A DNA stretch of 47,806 bases from Paramoeba atlantica. Its lineage: Eukaryota; Discosea. The notes under the pieces were generated by a model. That model did no database searches. It was given only the letters and a program-made list of their open reading frames with translations, and had not been told where the DNA came from. The stretch is from positions 1-47,806 of the forward strand of contig CDRNVI010000186.1 in assembly GCA_977017575.1 (NCBI GenBank), in the 5' to 3' direction. The translations under genes and the position numbers were made by a program. Shown here piece by piece: positions 1 through 10,364 of the stretch (position 1 is the first letter of the stretch; each line of letters starts with the position of its first letter).

Positions 1-886
1 CCTAAACCCTAAACCCTAAACCCTAAACCCTAAACCCTAAACCCTAAACCCTAAACCCTAAACCCTAACCCTAAACCCTAAACCCTAAACCCTAAACCCT
101 AAACCCTAAACCCTAAACCCTAAACCCTAAACCCTAAACCCTAAACCCTAAACCCTAAACCCTAAACCCTAAACCCTAAACCCTAAACCCTAAACCCTAA
201 ACCCTAAACCCTAAACCCTAAACCCTAAACCCTAAACCCTAAACCCTAAACCCTAAACCCTAAACCCTAAACCCTAAACCCTAAACCCTAAACCCTAAAC
301 CCTAAACCCTAAACCCTAAACCCTAAACCCTAAACCCTAAACCCTAAACCCTAAACCCTAAACCCTAAACCCTAAACCCTAAACCCTAAACCCTAAACCC
401 TAAACCCTAAACCCTAAACCCTAAACCCTAAACCCTAAACCCTAAACCCTAAACCCTAAACCCTAAACCCTAAACCCTAAACCCTAAACCCTAAACCCTA
501 AACCCTAAACCCTAAACCCTAAACCCTAAACCCTAAACCCTAAACCCTAAACCCTAAACCCTAAACCCTAAACCCTAAACCCTAAACCCTAAACCCTAAA
601 CCCTAAACCCTAAACCCTAAACCCTAAACCCTAAACCCTAAACCCTAAACCCTAAACCCTAAACCCTAAACCCTAAACCCTAAACCCTAAACCCTAAACC
701 CTAAACCCTAAACCCTAAACCCTAAACCCTAAACCCTAAACCCTAAACCCTAAACCCTAAACCCTAAACCCTAAACCCTAAACCCTAAACCCTAAACCCT
801 AAACCCTAAACCCTAAACCCTAAACCCTAAACCCTAAACCCTAAACCCTAAACCCTAAACCCTAAACCCTAAACCCTAAACCCTAA
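1..886. repeat. Telomere, (CCCTAAA)n C-strand
   Basis: About 126 uninterrupted head-to-tail copies of CCCTAAA run from base 1 to 886. They read as the C-rich strand at a left chromosome end, so the G-strand repeat is TTTAGGG, the type known from plants, many algae and several protist groups. The array is almost perfect. One unit near the outer end is a CCCTAA hexamer (about 63-68). The array stops abruptly in unique sequence at 887. Near-perfect homogeneity up to the border points to an active telomerase-maintained end rather than an old internal array. Confidence 0.99.
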
Positions 887-2045
887 TTAATCTTTCACAA
901 TAAAAAGAATTCTTTGAAACAAAAAAAGAAAAGAAAAACCTTTTTTCGAGCTTAAACCCTCCTCAATATTATTCAAACATCAGAAGAAGAGAGAGAAAAA
1001 ACACAACTTTTGAACCCCTCTCTCTCTCTTTCCACCCCCCTCCCTTCTTCTCTTGATTTTCATTTGTTTTGAAACTCAAAATGAGAGAAAAGAAAAAATA
1101 AATTGAGTATTCAACTTAATCTTTTCTTTTTTTTTCTCTTCATTATATTCAACTCCTGCTGTTATATTATCGTTGTCGTCTCTTCCTTTAAAAAAAGAAA
1201 AAAAGAAAAAAGAATATTGAATTAGTGTTTTGAAGGATAAAATAAAAAAAATATTATCTTGTTGTTTTAAATTAAAAAAAAAAAAAAAAAGAAAATAAAA
1301 AACCTTCTTGAAACCTCTTTCTCTTTCTTTCTCTTCTCTCGAGTCTCTTTCGCTCTCTCTCTCCCCCCCCCTTCAAAACCCTAAATCTCTTTGGATGCCG
1401 TCGATCGATTCTCTTCAATAAATCACTAATTACATAAGTCAGTAAAGATATATCTCTCTTCTTTCATAATAATTAAATTAGAACAAACCAGCAAAAAGAA
1501 ACGATTTATCACTGCTGAAAAGCTTGATGTTCGCTCTCTCAACAAACAACAACAAACAACAACAACCACATGCATCAATTATTGTGTGAGATGATCTTTC
1601 CTCATCTTAACATCACTTCTTTCCCCCCCCCCCCTTCTTTCGTGGTTTGCCATCATCATAACACATCTTCTCCCTCTCCTTTCCCTCTTAATACTCACAA
1701 GACTGCCAAACATTGGACAACACAACAAAAGGATCACCGGAACAACCCAAAACCCAAACTCCCTTTTTCATTCCAAAAATAAAAAAAACAAAAAAAAAAA
1801 AACAAAAAAAAAAATCAGTGTTCCAAATAAAAAGACATCTTTTCATTGTTGTTTTTTTGTGTCACTTCTTTTTTTTTTCAAAGAATTAATATTTGAATCA
1901 AAATCAAAAGAAGAGAAAATTGGTGGATTGGTGTTTGATGTTTGTTGATTTTCTTCTTTTTTTGATTCTTTTTCTTCCAAAACCTTAAACCCTGAAACCA
2001 CCCACCATAAAAATAACAATTAAAAATCTTTGAATTTTTTTGAAT
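887..2045. other. Subtelomeric AT-rich spacer, no gene seen
   Basis: This stretch holds poly-A/T runs, CT runs with homopolymeric C tracts (about 1034-1042, 1364-1371 and 1624-1634), and one isolated telomere-like heptamer (about 1379-1385). A 70-residue open frame at 1570-1782 is Pro/His-rich with no recognisable domain and no splice-supported extension, so I do not call it a gene. Confidence 0.6.
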
Positions 2046-3159
2046 TTAAAAAAAAAGAATATTTTTATTATAAGAAATATGATAAGAGTGAGGAGGCCAC
2101 ATAATATTATCCGGGGAAGAGAATTGCTGGTCATAATTTTTAAAAAAAATAACAGTGTATTGTTCCCCACGAAAACTTTCCATTGCAATTTTTCGATGTC
2201 GCAAATGTCCGTCAAAAACAATTATTGTTCCTGGAATAATTGGAATTCGAATTGTATATGCTCCTGTTGGGTCTTCAAATTCAAAAAAACTCTCACCGAC
2301 AAACGTTCCTAAAAAAATAACAATTTGAAATGTAATATCGCGTTCATTAAAGTGCCATTTGACTGATTGGTCATTTGATGTCATTAAAGAAACATAGATT
2401 ACAAATTCCCCAGAAGCGAAGCGATCATCGAGAAGAGAACATAGGTATTTCCCTTGAAGCCATAATTGTTTTTTCCATTGGGGAATTTTTCGTTCGAGTG
2501 GATTATTAGCAACTCCAAAATGGCGGACAAAATTGTAGGGTTTTTCAAAACCTAATCCAAAATTAGGGGAAAACAATTAAAGGGGGTGGGTGGGTTAGGG
2601 TGTAAGACGAACAGACGAAAAAGAAACAAAAATAAGGTTAGAGAAAAAAGATAAATGAAAAAAACAAAGAAAAAAGAGATAAAAAATTAAAGAAAAAAAA
2701 ATTAAAGAAAAAACCTGTTGCCCCAATTGCATTAACAGTATACCCAATCATAATTGTTCCTTTAAGATCAAAATTTTTTGAAGTTTGTTTTTGTGAAAAA
2801 TGACAAGAATTCTTCAAAAAAAAAAAGAAGATGCTCAAATATTGGGAAAGAACTGGTGGAAATGTTAGAAGTGGTTGAGGAAGGTTTGTGTTCGTAAAGA
2901 TATGATATTCGTGAAGTGAAAAAAAGGGAAGAATTTTGTGTTCTTTTCCAGGTTTGTTGAGAGGGTTTAAAAGGCTACTTCTGCTGCTGCTGCTGAGAAC
3001 GGAGGAGGAAAGATAATAATTTTTGAAAGGCTCTGGAATAGAAACTGAAAAAGGTGGTAATATCGTAAACTTCTCCTCCTCCTTTCTCAAAGGTAGTAAA
3101 GAAGAAGAGGAAGGGGGGTTGCATTGAAATGCTGTTAAGTAAAAATTGTCCTTATTCAT
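2046..3159 (-). CDS. Possible 2OG-Fe(II)-oxygenase-like protein, two exons
   Basis: Exons 3159-2715 and 2551-2046 join in phase 1 at a GTTTTT donor and a TTAG acceptor, giving about 316 residues. The N-terminal half is Ser/Pro/Phe-rich and not recognised. Exon 2 looks like a double-stranded beta-helix: KWHFNERD, then a beta strand FQIVIFLGTFVGE, then IPGTIIVFDGHLRHRK, then RGEQYTVIFF. These resemble the first His, the jellyroll strands, the second metal His and the 2OG-binding basic residue of TET/JBP-like dioxygenases. The usual HxD metal pair would read H-F-N here, so activity is doubtful. This is the first gene from the telomere, about 1.2 kb from the array. The fold is inferred from pattern only; the exon structure is better supported than the function. 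Confidence 0.5.
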
Positions 3160-3360
3160 CGCTTGCACTTTTCACTTTTTTGCTTCTCTTTCTTCTCTTT
3201 TTTGTAAACACCAGTATGTTCGGCGGTCTTTTTGACGAAGAGAGGGAAAAAGGACTTTATGGGACATGGAAAGAAACTAACACAAAAAATGTGTTCAATA
3301 TTTCTCTTGTGTGGAGAATTCAAAAAAAAAAAAAAAAATAAAAAAAAAATAAAAAAAAAA

Positions 3361-3560
3361 ACAAAAAAAATTCTCAAAAAATTCTCAAAAAATTCTCAAA
3401 AAAAAGTGTCTGCAAAAAAGGAATTTTTGTGCCTGAAAAATGGGAGGGGGTAGGAACTCTGCTTTTTTTTATTTTTTTTTTTTGTGAGAATTTTTTTTGT
3501 TTTTTTTTGAGAATTTTTTGAGAATTTTTTTGAGAATTTTTGAGAATTTTTTTGTTTTTT
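3361..3560. repeat. A/T-rich inverted repeat built from TTCTCAAAAAA units
   Basis: Three TTCTCAAAAAA units sit at about 3371-3405. Four or five inverted units, TTTTTTGAGAA, sit at about 3508-3553, also framed by T runs with single G breaks. The two arms can pair into a long imperfect hairpin with a loop of roughly 100 nt. No coding or transposon features flank it. Confidence 0.8.
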
Positions 3561-3810
3561 TTTTGTTAGAATATTTGTGGGTTTAGAGAAGAAAGAAAAC
3601 AAAAGAAAACTCTACTGCTATGTTGGCAGAGTTCTTAAAACAAAAAAAAAAGATTTAAGAAGCAACTTACTGGCACACTGAAAATTGAAGTCTAAACTCT
3701 AACCTTATTAAAGAGACATCTCCTCCTCTTCCAAGAAAAAATAAAAGTGTTTGCTGATTCACCAAGCATAAAGAGGCAACAACACAACCAACAACAACCA
3801 TAAATAACAA

Positions 3811-3823
3811 CCCTAAACCCTAA
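3811..3823. repeat. Short interstitial telomere-like element
   Basis: The 13 bases CCCTAAACCCTAA match the terminal repeat exactly and in the same orientation, 2.9 kb inside the chromosome end. It may be a scar of an old telomere seed or of break repair, or chance in this CCCTAA-prone subtelomere. Confidence 0.75.
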
Positions 3824-4458
3824 TGTTTCAATATCCAGATTTTTCATCTTCTTGCCATCTTTACACAGATGGAGGGGCACCACACCCACCACTGCTGAAG
3901 GGAGGAGGCCAACTCTCCATAAGTCCGAAGACTTGTGCAATAGTTGGTGTTGATAAAAGGAGGGGTTAATGGTTTTTTTCTTTGTTGTTAAGGTGATATT
4001 AGTTTGTTTTTCATTTGCGATCATTGTTGTATGTTTGTGTTTTTCATTTTTTTTCAAAAAAACCAAAAAATAAAACAAATCAAAAATTGATTTTTTTATT
4101 AATATTTTTTTAATTTTTCAAAAAAACAAAACAAACCTTTAACCTTTCTTTTTTATTATTTTGAACTCCAAAAAACAAAAGAGAAAGTAAAAGAAAAAAC
4201 TATAAATCAGAAAAGAGAAGAGTAGATTTTGGCCGCACACAGACAGGACGTGTCAAAGATGAAACAAAAGAAAGGAAAGCAAATTGAACATAGAGAGAGG
4301 GAGGAAGGGAAGGAAAAAAGGAGGAGCAATGTATAGGGAAAGGGAGAGAAGCTTGTAAACCTAATTGGTGTGGTCCACAATATCACCCCTAAACCCCCAA
4401 CAATACTTTGGTAAGAGAGAAAAAGGCAAAAAAGGAAAATCAGCAAAAAGAAAAAAGA

Positions 4459-4490
<32 letters not shown>

Positions 4491-4616
4491 AGAAAAAAGA
4501 AAAAAAAAAAAGAGAAGAAAAAAGAAGGAAAAGAGAAAAAAAAAAAGGATTGGAGGAGCAAGAGACAAAAAAGAATAAAAGAGAGAAAAAAAAAGAAAAA
4601 GAAGAGAAAAAAGAAA

Positions 4617-4648
<32 letters not shown>

Positions 4649-4724
4649 GAAAACCAAAGTACAAAGAAATCTCAGTCCATTAAAAAATAAAAATGCTCTT
4701 ATTTCTTGGTGGTTTCAAAGCAAG

Positions 4725-6575
4725 AGTAAATCACAAAAGAAATAAGACGATACAATTTTTCAATGGATAAAGAACATTCTCTGAAAGAAAAAACATTAAA
4801 ACAAAAAGTTATTTAAATATTATTTTAAAAAATATCAGAAAAAAGAAACTAAATCCCTAACCCATCACAACATCATTGTGCTTTATCTGAGAGAAAAATA
4901 GGATTCTTTGAATACAGTAAATCACAAGGAATAAGACGATGTAATTTTCAATGATAAAAAACACTCTCTGAAGAAAAAAACAATAAAAAAAAAGTAATTA
5001 GTTACTCTTTAAAAAAATACCAGAAAAAAGAAACTGAACCTCTCACATCACATCAAGTGCTTTATCTGAGAAAAATAGACTTCTTTGGAGAGAGTAAATC
5101 ACAAGGAATAAGACAATGTAATTTTCAATGATAAAGAACATTCTCTGAAGGAAAAAACAATAAAAAAAAGTAATTAGTTATTGTTTAAAAAAATGTTGGA
5201 AAAAAAGAAATTGAACCCCTCACATCACATCAGGTGCTTATCTGAGAGAAAAATAAACTTCTTTGGATACAGTAAATCACAAGGAATAAGATAATGTTAT
5301 TTTCAATGATAAAGAACACTCTCTGAAAGAAAAAAACATTAAAACTTTAATTATTTAAATATTATTTAAAAAAATATCAGAAAAAAGAAACTGAACCCCT
5401 CACATCACATCACATTGTGTTTTATCTGAGAGAAAAATAGGATTCTTTGGATACAGTAAATCACAAGGAATAAGACGATGTAATTTTCAATGATAAAAAA
5501 CACTCTCTGAAGAAAAAAACAATAAAAAAAAGTAATTAGTTACTATTTAAAAAAATACCGAAAAAAAGAAACTGAACCCCTCACATCAGGTGCTTATCTG
5601 AGAAAAATAGGCTTCTTTGGAGAGAGTAAATCACAGGGAATAAGACGATAGTATTTTCAATGATAAAGAACAGTTTCTGAAGGAAAAAACAATAAAAAAA
5701 AGTAATTAGTTATTGTTTAAAAAAATATTAAAAAAAAGAAACTGAACCCCTCACATCACATCAAGTGCTTTATCTGAGAAAAATAGGCTTCTTTGGATAC
5801 AGTAAATCACAGGGAATAAGACGATATCATTTTCAATGATAAAGAACAGTTTCTGAAGGAAAAAATAATAAAAAAAAGTAATTAGTTACTATTTAAAAAA
5901 ATACTGAAAAAAAGAAACTGAACCCCTCACATCACATCAGGTGCTTATCTGAGAAAAATAGGCTTCTTTGGAGAGAGTAAATCACAGGGAATAAGACGAT
6001 AGTATTTTCAATGATAAAGAACAGTTTCTGAAGGAAAAAACAATAAAAAAAAGTAATTAGTTATTGTTTAAAAAAATATCGAAAAAAAGAAACTGAACCT
6101 CACATCACATCAAGTGTTTTATTTGAGAAAAATAGGCTTCTTTGGATACAGTAAATCACAAGAAATAAGACGATATCATTTTCAATAATAAAGAATAGTT
6201 TCTGAAGGAAAAAACAATAAAAAAAAGTAATTAGTTATTGTTTAAAAAAATACCGGAAAAAAGAAACTGAACCCCTCATATCACATCATTGTGCTTTATC
6301 TGAGAAAAATAGGCTTCTTTGGATACAGTAAATCACAAGGAATAAGACGATATTATTTTCAATGATAAAGAACAGTTTCTGAAGGAAAAAACATTAAAAC
6401 TTTAATTATTTAAATATTATTTAAAAAAATGTTGGAAAAAAGAAACTGAACCTCTAACCCATCACATCACATTGTGCTTTATCTGAGAGAAAAATAGGAT
6501 TCTTTGGATACAGTAAATCACAGGAAATAAGACGATGTCATTTTCAATGATAAAAAACACTCTCTGAAGAAAAAA
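4725..6575. repeat. Subtelomeric satellite, 11 copies of about 178 bp
   Basis: The phrase AGTAAATCAC starts at 4725, 4916, 5093, 5271, 5455, 5625, 5801, 5976, 6150, 6327 and 6512, giving periods of 170-191 bp. Each unit then has AATAAGACGAT, TTTTCAATGATAAA, a run of A, GAAACTGAACC, a CACATCACATC block, TTATCTGAGA and TTCTTTGGA. The last unit breaks off near 6575. Copies ending GGAGAG or GGATAC largely alternate, and copies 5625 and 5976 are nearly identical to each other, as expected of a two-unit higher-order repeat. No coding potential is seen. Confidence 0.97.
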
Positions 6576-8172
6576 AACAATTAAAATAAAAAAAAATAAA
6601 ACAAAAAAAATTCCGAATATCAACAAAAAAATTAAAACTTAAAAGAAACAACAAAAAACAAACTTTCATATTTTTAAGCTTTCAAAACCCTGAAATAAAA
6701 AAAAAATAAAAAAAAACAAAAAGAAAAAAAAAAGAAGAAAATGAGAGAAAAAGAAAAAAAGAAATCAAAAAAGAAATCAAAAAACCATTGAAAAAAAAGA
6801 AATCCTGTTCCTACTCAACACAAAAGAAAATGAATCCCTTTTGATTTTTTTTATTGTTCATTTTGAGAATAAAAAGAATTAGTTTTTCATTTTTCTAAAT
6901 CTTTTCAAAAAAGAAAAAAAAAAAGAGAAAAAGAAAAAAGAGAAAAAGAAAAAAGAGAAAAAGAAAAAAGAGAAAAAGAAAAAAGGAAAAAGAAAAAAAA
7001 AAACAATTTTGTGTGAAAAAAAGTAAAAAAGAAAAAGAGATGAAGGAAAAAGAAGAAAAAAGAAACGAAAAAGAAAAAGAGAAAAAGAAAAAAAGAAACA
7101 AGAAAAAGAAGAGGAAAAAAGAAAAGAAAGAAAACCTCAAAGAATTGGATCACCGGATAAATTTTGTGAATTCTCTTATCTTTCTCACTTTGAGAAAAAT
7201 AGATTGGTTTTTCGTTTCTCTTTCTTAATATAAAAGTGATACATTGAAAAAACCAAAAATCTCTTGATTTCTAAAAGTCTATTTTTCTCATCTTTCAAAA
7301 AACAAAAACCAAACACAAAAATCAAACAAAAACAAAAAACAAAAAAGAAAAACTTTTTTGCCGAAAAACCGATTTTTATTTTGGGTGCGATTTTTTTTCT
7401 TGAAATTTGACAAAGTGAAAAAGAATTCAAATGTTCTTGTTTTTTCTTAGTTGTTCAAGCTTCCATCAAGATAGGACCAATACAAATTCAATTCTTTTTC
7501 TTTTTTTCTTCTTTAATCTTATTTTTGGTTTGCATTTGGATCTTTTCAATCAATTTTGGTCATACAATCCTTTTTCTTTGTTTTTTTTTGTTTTTTTCTC
7601 TTTTTTGTTGAATCTTTCTCTTTCTCTTTCTTTTTCTTTTTTTCTTTCTTTCTCACAAACAAAAAAGAAAAAAAAAACTGTTCGAAACAAAAAACCAAAA
7701 AAAAAACCAAAAAAAGAAAAAGAAAATGGCTGATGTGGCAACATTTGATTGGGAATTGGATTTTTTTTTTCTTTTTCGGAAAAGAAAGTGGCGGGTGAGA
7801 AAAAAAAAGAAAAACAGAAAGAGAAAAGAAAGAAATTGAAAGAAAAGAAGAGTTGAAAGGTTTGGAAAGATACATGATAGATTGTTTGATTTACCAATGA
7901 ACTTTTTTATTCCATATTTCAAGTGAATGTTTTAGTTTGTTATTCTTTTTTTTTTTCTTTATTCACAAACTATTAAAAACAACACCACCGGATCAATCAT
8001 TTCACTTTTCCACACACAATCAAAAGAAAAAATTGAAAAAATCAAAGAAAAACAAAAGGTTTCTTTTTTAGCACACCTTATGCTTCGACGTTTTTCGTCT
8101 CTTTCGGATAGAATCGTCACCTTAATCGATTCGATTCGTAAATCTTTCGAAAAAATTCGTTAGTTTTTTGCA
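6576..8172. other. Purine- then pyrimidine-rich low-complexity spacer
   Basis: From 6576 to about 7135 the plus strand is dominated by A/G runs; 7430-7670 is T/C-rich; 7670-7860 returns to A/G. Open frames here translate to Lys/Glu or Phe/Ser strings and are artefacts of composition. By analogy with the introns of the real genes, purine-rich plus strand could mark introns of a minus-strand transcript, but no exon of normal complexity was found between the runs. Confidence 0.55.
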
Positions 8173-8553
8173 ATGTATAGGACAATTGACTCAACTTACC
8201 TTCAACACAAGCTGGTTGGACAAAAAATGCTACAACTAAAAGAGATTTTTGAGCGAATTAATCAGTTTTGTTTTAGTAGTTACTTTCATTTTGACTTGAA
8301 AAGTATAAATATTTGCTTCAACGAGTTCAAATCCCAGTTTTTCGATATTCTGGAAAATTTTTCTGGTGCTGTAGAGTGATTTGATTGGAGTGAGGAGCTC
8401 TTGAAGAAGTGTGAAAATCGGAACAGGTTACATCTCAGCCCTGTCTGCTAAAAAGTTGAGGATAAATTCCCTTGGAAGGAGCTTTGGATTATTCTCCCTT
8501 CTGATGTGCATTCTCCAGCCTGAACTTGCAGAAGTTCTAAAGTTCAGCATAAA
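8173..8553 (+). pseudogene. Decayed coding fragment of unknown family
   Basis: A frame opens at an ATG at 8173 and codes for 68 residues of normal complexity (begins MYRTIDSTYLQHKLVGQ). After a TGA at 8380 the same frame goes on with protein-like sequence (FDWSEELLKKCENR, then KFPWKELWIILPSDVHS), interrupted by TAA and TGA. This looks like a gene remnant with in-frame stops. I do not recognise the family. The base composition is more balanced than in the spacers around it. Confidence 0.45.
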
Positions 8554-8587
8554 GACCGACTGAACTAAGCTGAAGTTTAAAACTTCA
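8541..8587. other. Paired hairpins in a possible non-coding or remnant segment
   Basis: AGTTCAG (8541-8547) and CTGAACT (8560-8566) form a 7-bp stem with a 12-nt loop. Directly after, TGAAGTTT and AAACTTCA (8571-8587) form an 8-bp stem around a single base. Two adjacent perfect stems in 47 bp could be an RNA structure, an element end or chance. Confidence 0.35.
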
Positions 8588-9432
8588 CCTTTCGTTAGAG
8601 GTTAAAAAACAAACATAATTTAATGTAATTCAAATGGCTTAGATTAAGAACTACTAATTGAATAAAGTCTGCCTCAAAAAGAAAAAAAAAAAAATATTTG
8701 CTTCAATGCTGATGTCAACTCTTGAAACACTCTGTTTTCAGAATTCCAAATAGCAAATCCAAATTTGAAAAAAATGAACAATTGGATCACTTTTACAAAA
8801 GCTGTTCATCAGGTTTTTAAAGATTTTCATATTTGTTGCTTATAGCATATGAAAGATACTTGTGATACATATGTTAAGTACTGAACAGCAGAAAAAAGCT
8901 TCCTTTTTTGGCTTAATACTGTTTCACTAAAAATTTATAAGCAGTAAAAAAAGGAATAAAAGAAAATCTACAAGACACTCTTTCTTTAACAACAAGATCA
9001 TCTTGAGTTTGCTTACAATAAAAGAAATTATTATAAAGCAAATTATTTATTGATAATAAATTTTCTTTTCTGAAAAGAAAATAAGTCTGATTTTAATAAA
9101 ATTTTCTTTAAAAAGGCTTAAAAGCAGCAGAAACAAGTTGAACATGAAGTTGGTCAAGGAAAAATTTAATCTGATTCATAATTCTATCTTAGTGTGGATG
9201 TCATGCAAATCTGAAAACTTTTCTATGTTGGTGCTTTTACACCATGTGTTGTTAACCACACTAAATTTGTGTCAGATAGAATGTTTGGAACTATCTTCAG
9301 GTTTTTTTTTTAAAGTGTGACTTCTATTTGAAGGTGAAAAAAACAAAAAATCACCAAAAACTGTGATTGATTTTTTTCTTTCTTCTCTGGATCAGGGTTT
9401 TTCACTGAACAGACTTTTTTTCTGTTGAAAAA

Positions 9433-10364
9433 ATGACAAATGCCATCAACACACAAGGATTTAATGCTTACAAAGCACAGGTGCTCTTTAAAATTATCAA
9501 CTTTTCTTCTCTAATTGTGAAGACTTTTCAGTGCAATGGGTTTCTCTCCCTTGAGAAAGAGAAAATAAAAGGGACAATCAAGATCAAACCACTTCAAGGA
9601 ATTGATGTTGTCACAAAGGGAAATGATATTGTTGTAGAAGGGATATTTCAACATATCCTAACTGAAAAGCAAAATCAATTATTGAAAGAGCTTAACAAAA
9701 AGAATTACATTTACATGACCTCTTCAAAGATTGTTTAAAGGAAATCATTTGGTCAACACACATTGAGCAAATTTCAAAAAAGAACTATATGAACAGAGTT
9801 GAAATTTCTGTTCTCAAACCAAGCCTCAAAACCATCAAAACCTGTAACATCATTCCCCAAGAGGAATCTTTGATGCATAAAGTTGGTCTTTGCCCATCCC
9901 TTCTTGATAACCTTTTTTCTGCTCAAAAGCTTCTCTCTTTGAATTTGAAAAATGAATATGTTGTGAAATGGAACAAGTTGTTAAAAGAAGCTTAAGAATT
10001 CTTGTTGAAGCATGGTAAACTTTTGATTGATGTTGCTGGTGAGGATGATAAATTTGTTTGTCAGGTTTCAAACTTAATTGAGGAGGTGAAAACTAGAGAG
10101 AGTCGAAAACCTGAAAAGGAGAATAAAAATCCAGAAGAAAAGTTGAAAAGAGAAAGTCAAAAGAAAGAAAAGCACTCTAAGCCTGAGAAAGATTTTCCTG
10201 ACCCAAAAACTGTCCAGCCCATCAACAAAAAAAAAAAATATTTGAAATTTAACAAAAAAGCAAACCCTCATGTGTGTATTGTTAGAAAAGCTTTTTGGAA
10301 ATACAGAAAAGATCTCCATGAAAACACCAAAGCACCTTCTCATTTTGATGTTTTTGAAATGTAA
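9433..10364 (+). pseudogene. Frameshifted, stop-interrupted gene remnant
   Basis: The frame at 9433-9738 codes for 101 residues of ordinary complexity (MTNAINTQGFNAYKAQV...). Coding-like sequence then continues in another frame from about 9735 (LKEIIWSTHIEQISKK) through 10364, broken once by a TAA at 9993-9995. The second part has a Lys/Glu/Pro-rich middle and ends with HVCIVRKAFWKYRKDLHEN, which faintly resembles a worn C2H2 finger. One frameshift plus one stop argue for a pseudogene, though an intron hiding the first break cannot be ruled out. Family unknown. Confidence 0.45.

Larger units (their letters stand above)
3160..4724. other. Gene-poor subtelomeric spacer
   Basis: Mostly A-rich and T-rich low-complexity sequence. 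It contains the inverted repeat described separately, a short telomere-like element at 3811-3823, and a purine-rich block (about 4430-4655). The 128-residue minus frame at 3692-4078 has no recognisable domain and no convincing splice partners. The purine-rich block gives long Lys/Glu or Phe/Ser frames on both strands that are compositional artefacts. Confidence 0.6.

Noticed and set aside
3692..4078. 128-residue minus-strand gene
   Set aside because: No domain, no convincing flanking exons, and it contains a telomere-like string; composition fits spacer.
4361..4745. Long overlapping frames on both strands coding Lys/Glu or Phe/Ser strings
   Set aside because: They come from a purine-rich tract; no normal-complexity segment, start context or splice partner. 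The same holds for frames at 6895-7153, 7431-7922, 11413-11828 (in part) and 38283-38669.
4725..6575. CRISPR-like array
   Set aside because: Units are similar over their full length of about 178 bp with no unique spacers, and the genome is eukaryotic.
8502..8523. C/D-box snoRNA (TGATG followed by CTGA)
   Set aside because: The two boxes are about 15 nt apart, far too close, and no terminal stem or C'/D' boxes were seen.
10262..10364. Functional C2H2 zinc finger
   Set aside because: Only one Cys of the pair and one clear His are present, and the frame above it is interrupted by a stop.
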